Of a stretch of 64,000 nt of DNA, positions 35,394 through 43,781 are shown piece after piece. Each line of letters begins with the position of its first letter. Position 1 is the stretch's first letter. A model generated the notes under the pieces. The model did not search any database, had not been told where the DNA came from, and saw only the letters and a list, made by a program, of their open reading frames with translations. Both the position numbers and the translations under genes were made by a program. The stretch comes from Collimonas sp. PA-H2 (lineage in GTDB: Bacteria > Pseudomonadota > Gammaproteobacteria > Burkholderiales > Burkholderiaceae_D), in assembly GCF_002564105.1 (NCBI RefSeq), contig NZ_PDBX01000002.1, positions 1 through 64,000 on the forward strand. The letters run 5' to 3'.

Positions 35394-36335
35394 TTAGCCG
35401 GCCTTCAGCGAAGCATCCCCATTCAATGCCAATGGCAGCGCCCTGGCCCATCGGTTGGCCGAAAGCGAAAAAGTCAGCGCGCGAACCTGGTGGTACCACC
35501 CGGCTGGCACATACAGAAGCTCACCGGGTTGCATGATGCATTCGATCATTGCTGCCTTGCGGGCAAGCGGAAATTTCTCGAAATCCGGCGCCTCAGGGTT
35601 AAACGGCGAGCCGAACAGGATGGCGTTCGCCTCGCGGGGATAAAGGAATTCGTCGTGGTGTGGCGGCGACAGAAAAATACGTTTGGCGCCCCAGATCTGC
35701 GCAAAAATATTATCGTCATAATCGCAATGCAGCGGGGTCACTGTTCCAGAGGGACCAAGCCAAAACCGAGGCGGACCCATTTTTTTAAAATAGGCTGGCC
35801 AGTAGCACAGCCTATTCAGTTCACGCAATTCCAGATTGCCCAGATACGGTGGCAGCTCCTGCGTGTTATCAGCGACGAGCTCAAGGTACGCCAGCAGCGA
35901 CATATCCTGCATCGCCCGGTCGGCCGCGAAAGCGGTATTGACATAGTCACCCACCCTCGCCCGCACGTGCAGCTCGCCGAAGCAGTCACGCAGCGTTTGC
36001 GGCATAAGGGTGGAAAGTGGCCAACGATTGACCAGCCCGGTGATGACGAATGGCAGGCCTTCTGCTGCACGCATGCGAAACGCCGCGGCGTCGAGCGTAC
36101 CCATGCGTGGCACTGCGGAAATGGTCGGGAGGCCGCGCGCCGCATATCTTATCGCTTCACGCATTTCCTGTATTGAAGTGACGCCACGAACCAGCGCATC
36201 CTTTCGCTCTCGCGCCTGTTTTTTGACGATGGCGTCTTCGGGCGACATGGAGGTCGATGAGGGCCGGGGCGGCAGCAATCGTGACGATAGGCGTGCCTCT
36301 CGTCGTTCTTGATTGCCTGCTGCCGGATTTTTCAT
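35394..36335 (-). CDS. Cupin-like (JmjC-type) Fe(II)/2-oxoglutarate oxygenase
   Basis: A 313-residue protein of the cupin_8/JmjC group. The metal-binding motif HxD is in TPLHCDYDDNIFAQIWGAKR, and the distal His lies in VPAGWYHQV. The 2-oxoglutarate-binding Lys/Arg is probably in GAKRIFLSPP. Eukaryotic relatives hydroxylate aspartyl or lysyl side chains or act on tRNA; the bacterial substrate is unknown. It has no signal peptide. It lies just outside the left end of the genomic island. Confidence 0.85.
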   Translation of the reverse strand: MKNPAAGNQERREARLSSRLLPPRPSSTSMSPEDAIVKKQARERKDALVRGVTSIQEMREAIRYAARGLPTISAVPRMGTLDAAAFRMRAAEGLPFVITGLVNRWPLSTLMPQTLRDCFGELHVRARVGDYVNTAFAADRAMQDMSLLAYLELVADNTQELPPYLGNLELRELNRLCYWPAYFKKMGPPRFWLGPSGTVTPLHCDYDDNIFAQIWGAKRIFLSPPHHDEFLYPREANAILFGSPFNPEAPDFEKFPLARKAAMIECIMQPGELLYVPAGWYHQVRALTFSLSANRWARALPLALNGDASLKAG

Positions 36336-36399
36336 ATTTCCATTTTTCTATAGCTGATATGAGGAAACGATTGCCGTGCAAAGGGCTTGGCAGAAAAGT

Positions 36400-36424
36400 A
36401 AAACGGCCCGTAGAGGGCCGTTTT
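36400..36424 (-). terminator. Terminator copy downstream of the tRNA-Ser fragment
   Basis: A perfect 10-bp stem AAAACGGCCC / GGGCCGTTTT with a 5-base loop, identical to the terminator behind the intact tRNA at 48877-48901. Confidence 0.75.
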
Positions 36425-36433
36425 ACTTGGATC

Positions 36434-36495
36434 TGGCGGAAGCGGTGAGATTCGAACTCACGAACGGGATAAACCGTCGCTAGTTTTCAAGTCTA
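36434..36495 (-). pseudogene. 3' fragment of tRNA-Ser(UGA)
   Basis: Carries the 3' half of the tRNA from the anticodon region through the T-arm to the encoded CCA. The 5' half is missing, so it cannot make a functional tRNA. It is the copy left behind by site-specific integration. Confidence 0.8.
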
Positions 36496-36660
36496 AAGTA
36501 TATTCAAATGAAATCAATTACTTAGCCAGAAATCGTTTCCGCATATTGGCCATTTTATCAGGCTTTACAGCCTTTATCTAAGCCATTCGTCTATTGAATG
36601 CGGAAACGATTTTGTGGCGATAGCAAGGAAAGATATACGCGATCAGGCTAAACTAAAATG

Positions 36661-36780
36661 CTCCGGCCGGAGGGAATCGAACCCGTATCAAAGGGATTTC
36701 AAGGGTAATTCAGGGGCGACTTCATAGAGAAGTCTGGCCCGCACCTCCCCTGAAATACCCCTAACTATCCCTGAAAGTAT
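36661..36780. other. tRNA-3'-end-like fragment and iterated CCCTGAA motifs
   Basis: The reverse strand reads CGGGTTCGATTCCC, a T-arm-like sequence, next to a GGCCGGAG tail. It is followed by several copies of CCCTGAA or its complement. Such clusters are seen at tyrosine-integrase attachment regions, so this may be the worn edge of another element. The T-stem does not pair fully, so this is weak. Confidence 0.3.
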
Positions 36781-36835
36781 CCCTGAACATCTCTCTAAAA
36801 CCTGGCTTGCAAATTCGCATTCTGGGATGCAACGT

Positions 36836-37036
36836 CTACATAATTGGGCGCTCAATTAAGCTCTTCCGCCAATCCTCAGAGTAATCGAAGGTGGGGGCTT
36901 CGATTTGAGCCATATACCAGAAATTAGTCTGAGGGTTAAGATTTGGCGTCATATACCAAAAGGCTTTGCCGTCAAAATCCATTGCCCACCACTTTGCACC
37001 GTTTGGCGCCTGCCCCCAATCTATACCAATAGTCAC
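36836..37036 (-). CDS. Hypothetical protein (66 aa), aromatic-rich
   Basis: A 66-residue protein with GTG start and GAGG six bases upstream. It contains a duplicated FWYM block (KAFWYMTPNLNPQTNFWYMA) and is unusually rich in tryptophan and tyrosine. The composition suggests an antibiotic- or membrane-interacting peptide or a small structural protein, but no family is recognised. It lies at the left end of the island. Confidence 0.55.
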   Translation of the reverse strand: MTIGIDWGQAPNGAKWWAMDFDGKAFWYMTPNLNPQTNFWYMAQIEAPTFDYSEDWRKSLIERPIM

Positions 37037-37091
37037 GATAACCTCAATATTGTTTGTCTTTACAAGTTCAAATCCAAATGACTAGAGTCTG

Positions 37092-37664
37092 TTACCAGAG
37101 TCGATCTATTTCACCTGGATAGAGAGCAATTTGACACTGTGAGAACGCCTGCGCATTCAAATGTGCTTTCGCGGAAAAAAAACATCCCATCGTAATCTTA
37201 TCGAATTGGTCGCTTGGAAATGGACTGTCCGGCGTACCACCAATAATAGGTGCATCGTGCAATACGTGCCATCCACTGCTTTCGTAGAAATGCTGGAGTG
37301 GTCGATCACAGGTAAAAATACTCAAATCGGCACCGTTCTTCTCCATCATATTTTTTGCTGCGACAACAAGCTTCCGGCCGTACCCAAGCCCCCTTTCGTC
37401 CGGAGAGGTAACTACGCAGCTCAACCCGCTGGCTACATAATGCTCTTCCTTGTGGACGATTTTTTTCGACAATATATCGAGAGCGGCGACCACTTTGCGA
37501 TCAGAGACCATTAACATCGATAATGGGTCTAAGTCCGGGTCATGCACCACCTGAAGAACAATCGGCTCAGCAGTAGGCCAAGCAATATTTTGCAATCTCA
37601 ATACTTGGAAGCGCAAGTGAGGAGGAACCGCGGATTCTGGATATGCCAAGATACTTATTTTCAT
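37092..37664 (-). CDS. GNAT-family N-acetyltransferase
   Basis: A 190-residue protein with the acetyl-CoA motif SPDERGLGYGRKLVVAAKN (about residues 87-105), the classic R/Q-x-x-G-x-G/A loop. The C-terminal part has DRPLQHFYESSGWHVLHDAP followed by FPSDQFDKITMGC. The FYESSGW block is typical of GNAT fold members. It resembles aminoglycoside 2'-acetyltransferase-type sequences loosely, which is not enough to claim resistance. Acts in the cytoplasm; the acceptor is unknown. Confidence 0.8.
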   Translation of the reverse strand: MKISILAYPESAVPPHLRFQVLRLQNIAWPTAEPIVLQVVHDPDLDPLSMLMVSDRKVVAALDILSKKIVHKEEHYVASGLSCVVTSPDERGLGYGRKLVVAAKNMMEKNGADLSIFTCDRPLQHFYESSGWHVLHDAPIIGGTPDSPFPSDQFDKITMGCFFSAKAHLNAQAFSQCQIALYPGEIDRLW

Positions 37665-37781
37665 TCAGTAATGAGGAAATCAAAAAAAAATAGTGGCCAA
37701 CATAGCAGAACGCTGGCACATAGTCACGACTGTTCAGCTATTCCCAGCGGAAGAACCGTAGAGGCGTCAGCATTCACGCCA

Positions 37782-38054
37782 CTATTTCAGTATCTTTGCC
37801 CTGTAATGATTTAATGCCATTTCACAATATAATCGCAAGGCATCAATATTCCGCTCGCCATCAACGTACAAACTTATGATGTCAACTTTATCGTGATACC
37901 TAAGATTTATTGCCATTGATATGTCCCCATCTTCACCGCTAGAGCCAATCTCAGAATCTATCAAAGCGTGAACAGAAATTTCGCAATTGTCGTCAAAATT
38001 AATCTTTCCGTCTTCGCTTGCAGCCATAACATTTAAATTAATACTGCATCCCAT
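37782..38054 (-). CDS. Hypothetical protein (90 aa)
   Basis: A 90-residue acidic protein. GGAGG lies six bases upstream of the ATG at 38054, a strong site. The sequence alternates strands and helices (DISMAINLRYHDKVDIISLYVDG then NIDALRLYCEMALNHYRAKILK) and has no signal or membrane segment. No family recognised. It lies inside the island on the same strand as the adhesin. Confidence 0.6.
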   Translation of the reverse strand: MGCSINLNVMAASEDGKINFDDNCEISVHALIDSEIGSSGEDGDISMAINLRYHDKVDIISLYVDGERNIDALRLYCEMALNHYRAKILK

Positions 38055-38274
38055 GATCGCCTCCAGCAGCCGATTCTAAATATGTACCGCAAATTTACTC
38101 AAACCATTGCATCATTCCGCGCCGAGCAAACAGATGAAATTGACATGTCAATTCTGGCGATGCGATTAGGTAATTGTCGCCGCACGCCTCTACCCCTTCT
38201 TAGAGGCTAGGCAGTGCGGTGCTAAATAAGGATCAGCAAATCCACAACACCCGCAAAACCATCAATCTTCACGG

Positions 38275-41200
38275 TCACCATGAAAAACCCACTCCAGCAT
38301 TTATCAATGTGTGACTACCGGACGTAGTACTGACCCCCATTTTTAATACGGTATTTTGACCGACACGAGCGCTCGCACCGATTGCGAGTGCAGAATAACC
38401 AGCATAACTACCGATGCCAGCACCCAACGAGAATGTCTTATTTGGCTCGACTTGCGGCAGTCCCGCTAAGGCCCCTGCCATTGCCACGCCGCTGTAAGCT
38501 ATGCGTTGAACATTCCCGACTTGATTTTGCACATTACTTAGTTGAGAAACATTTACCGCATCACTTGGATTGATGCCTGGCGCCACATTGGTAATACGGC
38601 GTTCACTTCCAGGAGAGCCAACAGATACTGTATTTTCTTGATCGGCTATCGAACCGGCGCCTAATGCCACCGAATTATTCCCTATGGCTTGGGCACCCGC
38701 TCCTGTCGCGACCGAGTTATTACCTGATGCCAGCGAATTCTGACCAATCGCGACAGTAGGATCGCCAGTCGCCTGGGCGTTATTACCGATCGCCACCGAT
38801 CCGGCCTGCGAGGCTAAGGCACGGAAGCCCACAGCAGTGGTATTGGTATCAGTTGCCTGTGCGTTGGAACCAAATGCCGTTGCGCCGTCTTTGGTCGCTT
38901 GCGCGCACAAACCTGAACCGGTTGCGTCAATGCCCTTCACTGTGCTGCACGTTACCGGCGTCACATTGTTGATCACCGTACCGTTAGTGCCACGCGTCCG
39001 TACTGTGCCGTCGCTGTTGACGCCTCCGATCGTAGTGGCACCAATCGTGGCACCATTAGCAGCCGCGGCAGTAGATGCATCCGCAAGCGGCTTCAACGAC
39101 GTCGATAATGAGCTGACACCCGTCAGGCTAGTTGAGAGTGACGTCAGTTGCCCCAGTCCAGTTGATATCGACGCAACGCCAGTTGACAATGAGTTGATAC
39201 CACTCGTCGCTGCGCTCAAGCCGCTTGACGTTGACGTTGACAACGACGACACGCTGCTGTTCGTGGTGCTCAGGCCGGTTGACAGTGAATTAATACCACT
39301 TGCTGCCGTGCTCAAGCCCGTCGAAGTCGATGTCGATAACGACGACACACTACTGTTGGTTGTACTCAGGCCCGTAGACAATGAGTTTACCCCGCTTTGC
39401 GCAGTACTGATCCCCGTCGACGTGGAGGTCGACAATGATGTCACGTTACTATTCGTCGTACTCAAACCGGTTGATAGCGAAGTGATGCCCGTCGATGCTG
39501 AGGTAGACAACGACGTCAATTGCCCAAAATTCACGGCATCCGTTGGATTCACACCGGCAGCTACATTTTTCAGCGTCACCGGGGTCGTAGCACCTACACC
39601 GCCCAGCGTAAGGCTGGTGTGGCCTGGATTATCATACTGGACAGAATTGGCGACCCCTGTCGACAACGAAGAAATACTCGTCGAAGCAGACGTGGACAAC
39701 GACGACACATTGCTATTGGTCGTGCTCAGGCCAGTCGATGTTGAAGTTGACAGTGAACTCACGCCGCTGTTGGCCGTACTCAGGCCGGTCGAAGTCGAGG
39801 TCGACAGCGAGCTCACGCTGCTATTGGTCGTGCTCAGACCAGTCGACAGCGAACCAATGTTACTGGCGTTCGTACTGATGCCAGTCGATGTCGACGTCGA
39901 CAGCGAATTCACGCTGCTGTTGGCCGTACTCAAGCCGGTCGAAGTCGAAGTCGACAGTGAACTCACGCTGCTGTTGGCCGTGCTCAGGCCAGTCGACGTC
40001 GATGTCGACAGCGAGTTCACGCTGCTGTTGGTCGTACTCAGGCCGGTCGATGTCGACGTCGACAGTGAACTCACGCTGCTGTTGGCCGTACTCAGGCCGG
40101 TCGATGTCGATGTCGACAGTGAGCTCACGCTGCTGTTGGTCGTACTCAGGCCGGTCGAAGTCGAAGTCGACAGTGAACTCACGCTGCTGTTGGTCGTACT
40201 CAGGCCAGTCGACGCCGATGTCGACAGCGAATTCACGCTGCTGTTGGCCGTACTCAGGCCGGTCGATGTCGATGTCGACAGTGAGCTCACGCTGCTGTTG
40301 GTCGTACTCAGGCCGGTCGAAGTCGAAGTCGACAGTGAACTCACGCTGCTGTTGGTCGTACTCAGGCCAGTCGACGCCGATGTCGACAGCGAATTCACGC
40401 TGCTGTTGGCCGTACTCAGGCCGGTCGATGTCGATGTCGACAGTGAGCTCACGCTGCTATTGGCCGTGCTCAGACCAGTCGACAGCGAACCAATGTTACT
40501 GGCATTCGTACTGATGCCAGTCGACGCCGACGTCGACAGCGAATTCACGCTGCTGTTGGTCGTACTCAGGCCGGTCGATGTCGAGGTCGACAGCGAATTC
40601 ACGCTGCTGTTGGCCGTACTCAGGCCGGTCGATGTCGATGTCGACAGTGAGCTCACGTTGCTATTGGCCGTGCTCAGACCAGTCGACAGCGAACCAATGT
40701 TACTGGCATTCGTACTGATGCCAGTCGACGCCGACGTCGACAGCGAATTCACGCTGCTGTTGGTCGTACTCAAGCTGGTCGAAGTCGAGGTCGACAGCGA
40801 GCTCACGCTACTGTTGGCCGTGCTCAGGCCAGTCGACGTCGATGTCGACAGCGAGTTCACGCTGCTGTTGGTCGTACTCAGGCCGGTCGATGTCGACGTC
40901 GACAGTGAACTCACGCTGCTGTTGGCCGTACTCAGGCCGGTCGATGTCGATGTCGACAGTGAGCTCACGCTGCTGTTGGTCGTACTCAGGCCGGTCGAAG
41001 TCGAAGTCGACAGTGAACTCACGCTGCTATTGGCCGTGCTCAGACCAGTCGAAGTCGAAGTCGACAGTGAGCTCACGCTGCTATTGGCCGTGCTCAGACC
41101 AGTCGACAGCGAACCAATGTTACTGGCGTTCGTACTGATGCCAGTCGACGTCGACGTCGACAGCGAATTCACGCTGCTGTTGGTCGTACTCAAGCCGGTC

Positions 41201-42921
41201 GAAGTCGAGGTCGACAGCGAGCTCACGCTACTGTTGGCCGTGCTCAGGCCAGTCGACGTCGATGTCGACAGCGAGTTTACGCTGCTGTTGGTCGTACTCA
41301 GGCCGGTCGATGTCGATGTCGACAGTGAACTCACGCTGCTATTGGCCGTGCTCAAGCCAGTCGAGGTCGATGTCGACAGCGAGTTCACGCTGCTGTTGGT
41401 CGTACTCAGGCCGGTCGACGCCGATGTCGACAGCGAATTCACGCTGCTGTTGGTCGTACTCAGGCCAGTCGACGCCGATGTCGACAGCGAATTCACGCTG
41501 CTGTTGGTCGTACTCAGGCCGGTCGATGTCGAGGTCGACAGCGAGCTCACACTACTGTTGGTCGTACTCAGGCCGGTCGATGCTGACGTCGACAGTGAGC
41601 TCACGCTACTGTTGGTCGTACTCAGGCCGGTCGAAGTCGATGTCGACAGTGAACTCACGCTGCTGTTGGTCGTGCTCAAGCCAGTCGAGGTCGATGTCGA
41701 CAGTGAACTCACGCTGCTGTTGGCCGTACTCAGGCCGGTCGATGTCGATGTCGACAGTGAGCTCACGCTGCTATTGGTCGAGCTCAGACCAGTCGACAGC
41801 GAACCAATGTTACTGGCGTTCGTACTGATGCCAGTCGACGTCGACGTCGACAGCGAGTTCACGCTGCTGTTGGTCGTACTCAAGCCGGTCGAAGTCGAAG
41901 TCGACAGTGAGCTCACGCTGCTGTTGGTCGTACTCAGGCCGGTCGAAGTCGAAGTCGACAGTGAACTCACGCTGCTGTTGGTCGTACTCAGGCCAGAATA
42001 CAACTCTGAACCGTTAACGGCGTCGGTCGAGATCGATGAAACCTGGCCGGCAGCAAGATTGGTAATCTGGCGCTCATTGCCCACGGAGCCGACGCTAACT
42101 GTGCCGGCAGTAGACGGCGTGGTACCAGCGAAGCCGCTGTATATGACACCGCCCACAGTTGCGCTGCTGGTATTGACGCCGGCAGTAGTTGCCGTGGATC
42201 CAGCACCGAGTGCCACGCTATTAGGATTCGAGGCGATTGTATTCAAGCCAATAGCGATTGTATTAGTATTGGAGGCATTGGCATTGTTACCTTCCGCGAT
42301 CGTACTAGTTCCACTGGCATTGCTCATTGGACCTATAGCCAAACTATCCGTGCCAGTCGCGCTACCGTCGGACGCAACGGAATTTACATGAAAATAAGGA
42401 AAGGAAATCGCTCCATTAAATGTGGTCGTTCCATTGACAACTAAGTTCTGAAGCGTTGTCGTGCCGTTCACATAGAGCTTACCGCCAATCGACATGTTGG
42501 TGGCATTAGTCGTAGGGCTATTCGCGTAAGCAAGAATCCGGTTGGTTTGACTAGATACGTCGCTAGTTCCACAAACAACATTCAAACCATAGTTACCTAT
42601 TGAATTGACGCCATCGTGCGAATCACCGTTGAATCCAAAACCATAACCATTTTGGCCATACGATTGATATGAAGAATCGCTACAGTCCGGAGTGGCACCC
42701 CCAGTACCATAACCGATCGTAGTAAATATACCGCCTACATAGCCCGGTGCTGCCAGTACCTCGCCGCCAAATCCCACCACGACCATTGCAGCAACAATTA
42801 TTTTCGTAGCGAGACCGCCTTTTGACTCACTCTTGCCTTTGCTGCGACTCTTGGTTAGCTCACCAACCACACACCACCTGCCTGCAGCCTTGTTCCAAAT
42901 AATTCTATAAATTTTATTCAT
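38275..42921 (-). CDS. Trimeric autotransporter adhesin (YadA/Hep_Hag type)
   Basis: A 1,548-residue surface adhesin. The start is an extended signal peptide (ESPR: MNKIYRIIWNKAAGRWCVVGE, then a basic linker and a hydrophobic core to about residue 57). Residues about 180-250 are YadA head repeats (SLAIGPMSNASG), followed by a neck motif (DAVNGSELYS). The stalk, about residues 310-1270, consists of roughly fifty 18-residue units of the type LSTSTSTGLSTTNSSVSS. A second head block, a second neck (ITNVAPGINPSDAVNVSQL) and the C-terminal membrane anchor (about 75 residues, ending GVGFSW) follow. It should form a trimer on the outer membrane and bind host or matrix surfaces. The stalk is almost wholly Ser/Thr/Asn/Gly/Leu/Val. 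Confidence 0.95.
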   Translation of the reverse strand: MNKIYRIIWNKAAGRWCVVGELTKSRSKGKSESKGGLATKIIVAAMVVVGFGGEVLAAPGYVGGIFTTIGYGTGGATPDCSDSSYQSYGQNGYGFGFNGDSHDGVNSIGNYGLNVVCGTSDVSSQTNRILAYANSPTTNATNMSIGGKLYVNGTTTLQNLVVNGTTTFNGAISFPYFHVNSVASDGSATGTDSLAIGPMSNASGTSTIAEGNNANASNTNTIAIGLNTIASNPNSVALGAGSTATTAGVNTSSATVGGVIYSGFAGTTPSTAGTVSVGSVGNERQITNLAAGQVSSISTDAVNGSELYSGLSTTNSSVSSLSTSTSTGLSTTNSSVSSLSTSTSTGLSTTNSSVNSLSTSTSTGISTNASNIGSLSTGLSSTNSSVSSLSTSTSTGLSTANSSVSSLSTSTSTGLSTTNSSVSSLSTSTSTGLSTTNSSVSSLSTSASTGLSTTNSSVSSLSTSTSTGLSTTNSSVNSLSTSASTGLSTTNSSVNSLSTSASTGLSTTNSSVNSLSTSTSTGLSTANSSVSSLSTSTSTGLSTTNSSVNSLSTSTSTGLSTANSSVSSLSTSTSTGLSTTNSSVNSLSTSTSTGISTNASNIGSLSTGLSTANSSVSSLSTSTSTGLSTANSSVSSLSTSTSTGLSTTNSSVSSLSTSTSTGLSTANSSVSSLSTSTSTGLSTTNSSVNSLSTSTSTGLSTANSSVSSLSTSTSTSLSTTNSSVNSLSTSASTGISTNASNIGSLSTGLSTANSNVSSLSTSTSTGLSTANSSVNSLSTSTSTGLSTTNSSVNSLSTSASTGISTNASNIGSLSTGLSTANSSVSSLSTSTSTGLSTANSSVNSLSTSASTGLSTTNSSVSSLSTSTSTGLSTTNSSVSSLSTSTSTGLSTANSSVNSLSTSASTGLSTTNSSVSSLSTSTSTGLSTTNSSVSSLSTSTSTGLSTANSSVSSLSTSTSTGLSTTNSSVNSLSTSTSTGLSTANSSVSSLSTSTSTGLSTANSSVNSLSTSTSTGISTNASNIGSLSTGLSTTNSSVSSLSTSTSTGLSTANSGVSSLSTSTSTGLSTTNSNVSSLSTSASTSISSLSTGVANSVQYDNPGHTSLTLGGVGATTPVTLKNVAAGVNPTDAVNFGQLTSLSTSASTGITSLSTGLSTTNSNVTSLSTSTSTGISTAQSGVNSLSTGLSTTNSSVSSLSTSTSTGLSTAASGINSLSTGLSTTNSSVSSLSTSTSSGLSAATSGINSLSTGVASISTGLGQLTSLSTSLTGVSSLSTSLKPLADASTAAAANGATIGATTIGGVNSDGTVRTRGTNGTVINNVTPVTCSTVKGIDATGSGLCAQATKDGATAFGSNAQATDTNTTAVGFRALASQAGSVAIGNNAQATGDPTVAIGQNSLASGNNSVATGAGAQAIGNNSVALGAGSIADQENTVSVGSPGSERRITNVAPGINPSDAVNVSQLSNVQNQVGNVQRIAYSGVAMAGALAGLPQVEPNKTFSLGAGIGSYAGYSALAIGASARVGQNTVLKMGVSTTSGSHTLINAGVGFSW
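39690..41994 (-). repeat. Tandem 54-bp repeat array coding the adhesin stalk
   Basis: About 40 near-identical copies of a 54-base unit in the most regular section; the array continues in more diverged form to about 39240. The unit contains GTCGA[C/T]GTCGACAG and CTCACGCTGCTGTTGG[C/T]. A variant unit with GAACCAATGTTACTGGC recurs five times. The array is in frame with the 18-residue stalk repeat. Expect length variation between strains through slippage or recombination. Confidence 0.9.
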
Positions 42922-43039
42922 ATCCGCCCCCTAAATTTTTGCAATAGATATTCGATTTCCCAACACACTCCATCACAAGCGGGAGCAGTGAACCACCCAA
43001 CAATCGCACGCTGATTGCCTAACGCTACTTGGCGCCTCT

Positions 43040-43471
43040 TCAGAACTCGCAACCAACAAGAGTTGATTTATCTTCGTTCAGTCCTGAATTGCGCCTGCCT
43101 TCTATTTTTCTAATGGATTCGCTGTAAAATTCTCGTGCATCTTTCCTGCTAGCCCTCAACCGTCTCCGAAGGAACTGTTGATCTCCATACACAGCGATCT
43201 TTTTGATCATTTCATGAAGTTCCGGGGCGTCACATAAATCCATTGCCAATTGATGCCAAACACCCGCTTCATTCCAACGTTTGAAACGCATATAGCTGGT
43301 GTTCCATTTGCCAAATTTGGACGGCAACTCACCCCAATTGCATCGACTGGAAATGTGCCAAAGCACGGCTTCGATAAAAAGGCGATTGTTGCGGGCACAA
43401 CTTCCTCCGTCGCCTTTTTTACCTAGCAGCAGTGGCTCTAATTTTTCCCATTGATCGTCTCGGATGTTCAT
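43040..43471 (-). CDS. Second free-standing DUF4096 protein
   Basis: A 143-residue protein starting MNIRDDQWEKLEPLLLGKKG, closely similar to the product of 14914-15378 over the whole DUF4096 part (GELPSKFGKWNTSYMRFKRW) and, more loosely, beyond it. The DDE catalytic half is absent and no transposon ends are visible. The ATG at 43471 is preferred over an upstream TTG. The adhesin gene starts 118 bases downstream on the same strand, so the two may be co-transcribed. Either an IS remnant or a co-opted DNA-binding protein. Confidence 0.65.
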   Translation of the reverse strand: MNIRDDQWEKLEPLLLGKKGDGGSCARNNRLFIEAVLWHISSRCNWGELPSKFGKWNTSYMRFKRWNEAGVWHQLAMDLCDAPELHEMIKKIAVYGDQQFLRRRLRASRKDAREFYSESIRKIEGRRNSGLNEDKSTLVGCEF

Positions 43472-43781
43472 AATTAATTCCAATATTTCATTTTTCCGAC
43501 AAAAATCACGTTCCGATTAAAAGACTATGTGATGGCAAAATCTTAAGTTGATAAACGAGGTTTCGCCTTGACGCACAGCGCCAAAAATTTAACAATTTGT
43601 GCCATGATAAAAAATAAAAACCCCAGCTTTGAGAGCTGTCGGAGTTACACTAATGACGTCAAAAGGAAACATTTTTCAGTAAGTTTCCATACGGAAACCA
43701 CTTTCTTATTGACGAGTGTTTTTGAATTGGCAAATCGGTGAACACATGACTCGGCTCTGTAAATATTTAACAATTAATGCC
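43472..43781. other. Divergent promoter region of the DUF4096 and AraC genes
   Basis: About 310 AT-rich bases. No defensible operator or terminator is seen. It must hold the promoters of both divergent units. Confidence 0.3.

Larger units (their letters stand above)
36360..36495. repeat. Left direct repeat of the island (att site)
   Basis: About 136 bases matching 48837-48972 at a constant offset of 12,477 bases with about eight mismatches. It contains GGAAACGATTG at the left, a hairpin terminator, and the 3' end of tRNA-Ser. The copy diverges at 36496. Confidence 0.8.

Noticed and set aside
38180..38220. Hairpin GCCTCTA/TAGAGGC downstream of the adhesin gene
   Set aside because: The stem is only 7 bp and no T-run follows on the relevant strand, so it is not called a terminator.
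39240..41994. Repeat array that could be taken for a CRISPR
   Set aside because: The 54-base units are contiguous, with no unique spacers, and are in frame with the adhesin stalk. No cas gene is near.
38837..42391. 1,184-codon open frame on the plus strand opposite the adhesin gene
   Set aside because: It is the complement of the tandem stalk repeats, whose codons lack TTA, CTA and TCA in that phase, so stops cannot appear. The product is a repetitive Val/Leu/Asp chain, and the minus strand has a complete, recognisable adhesin.
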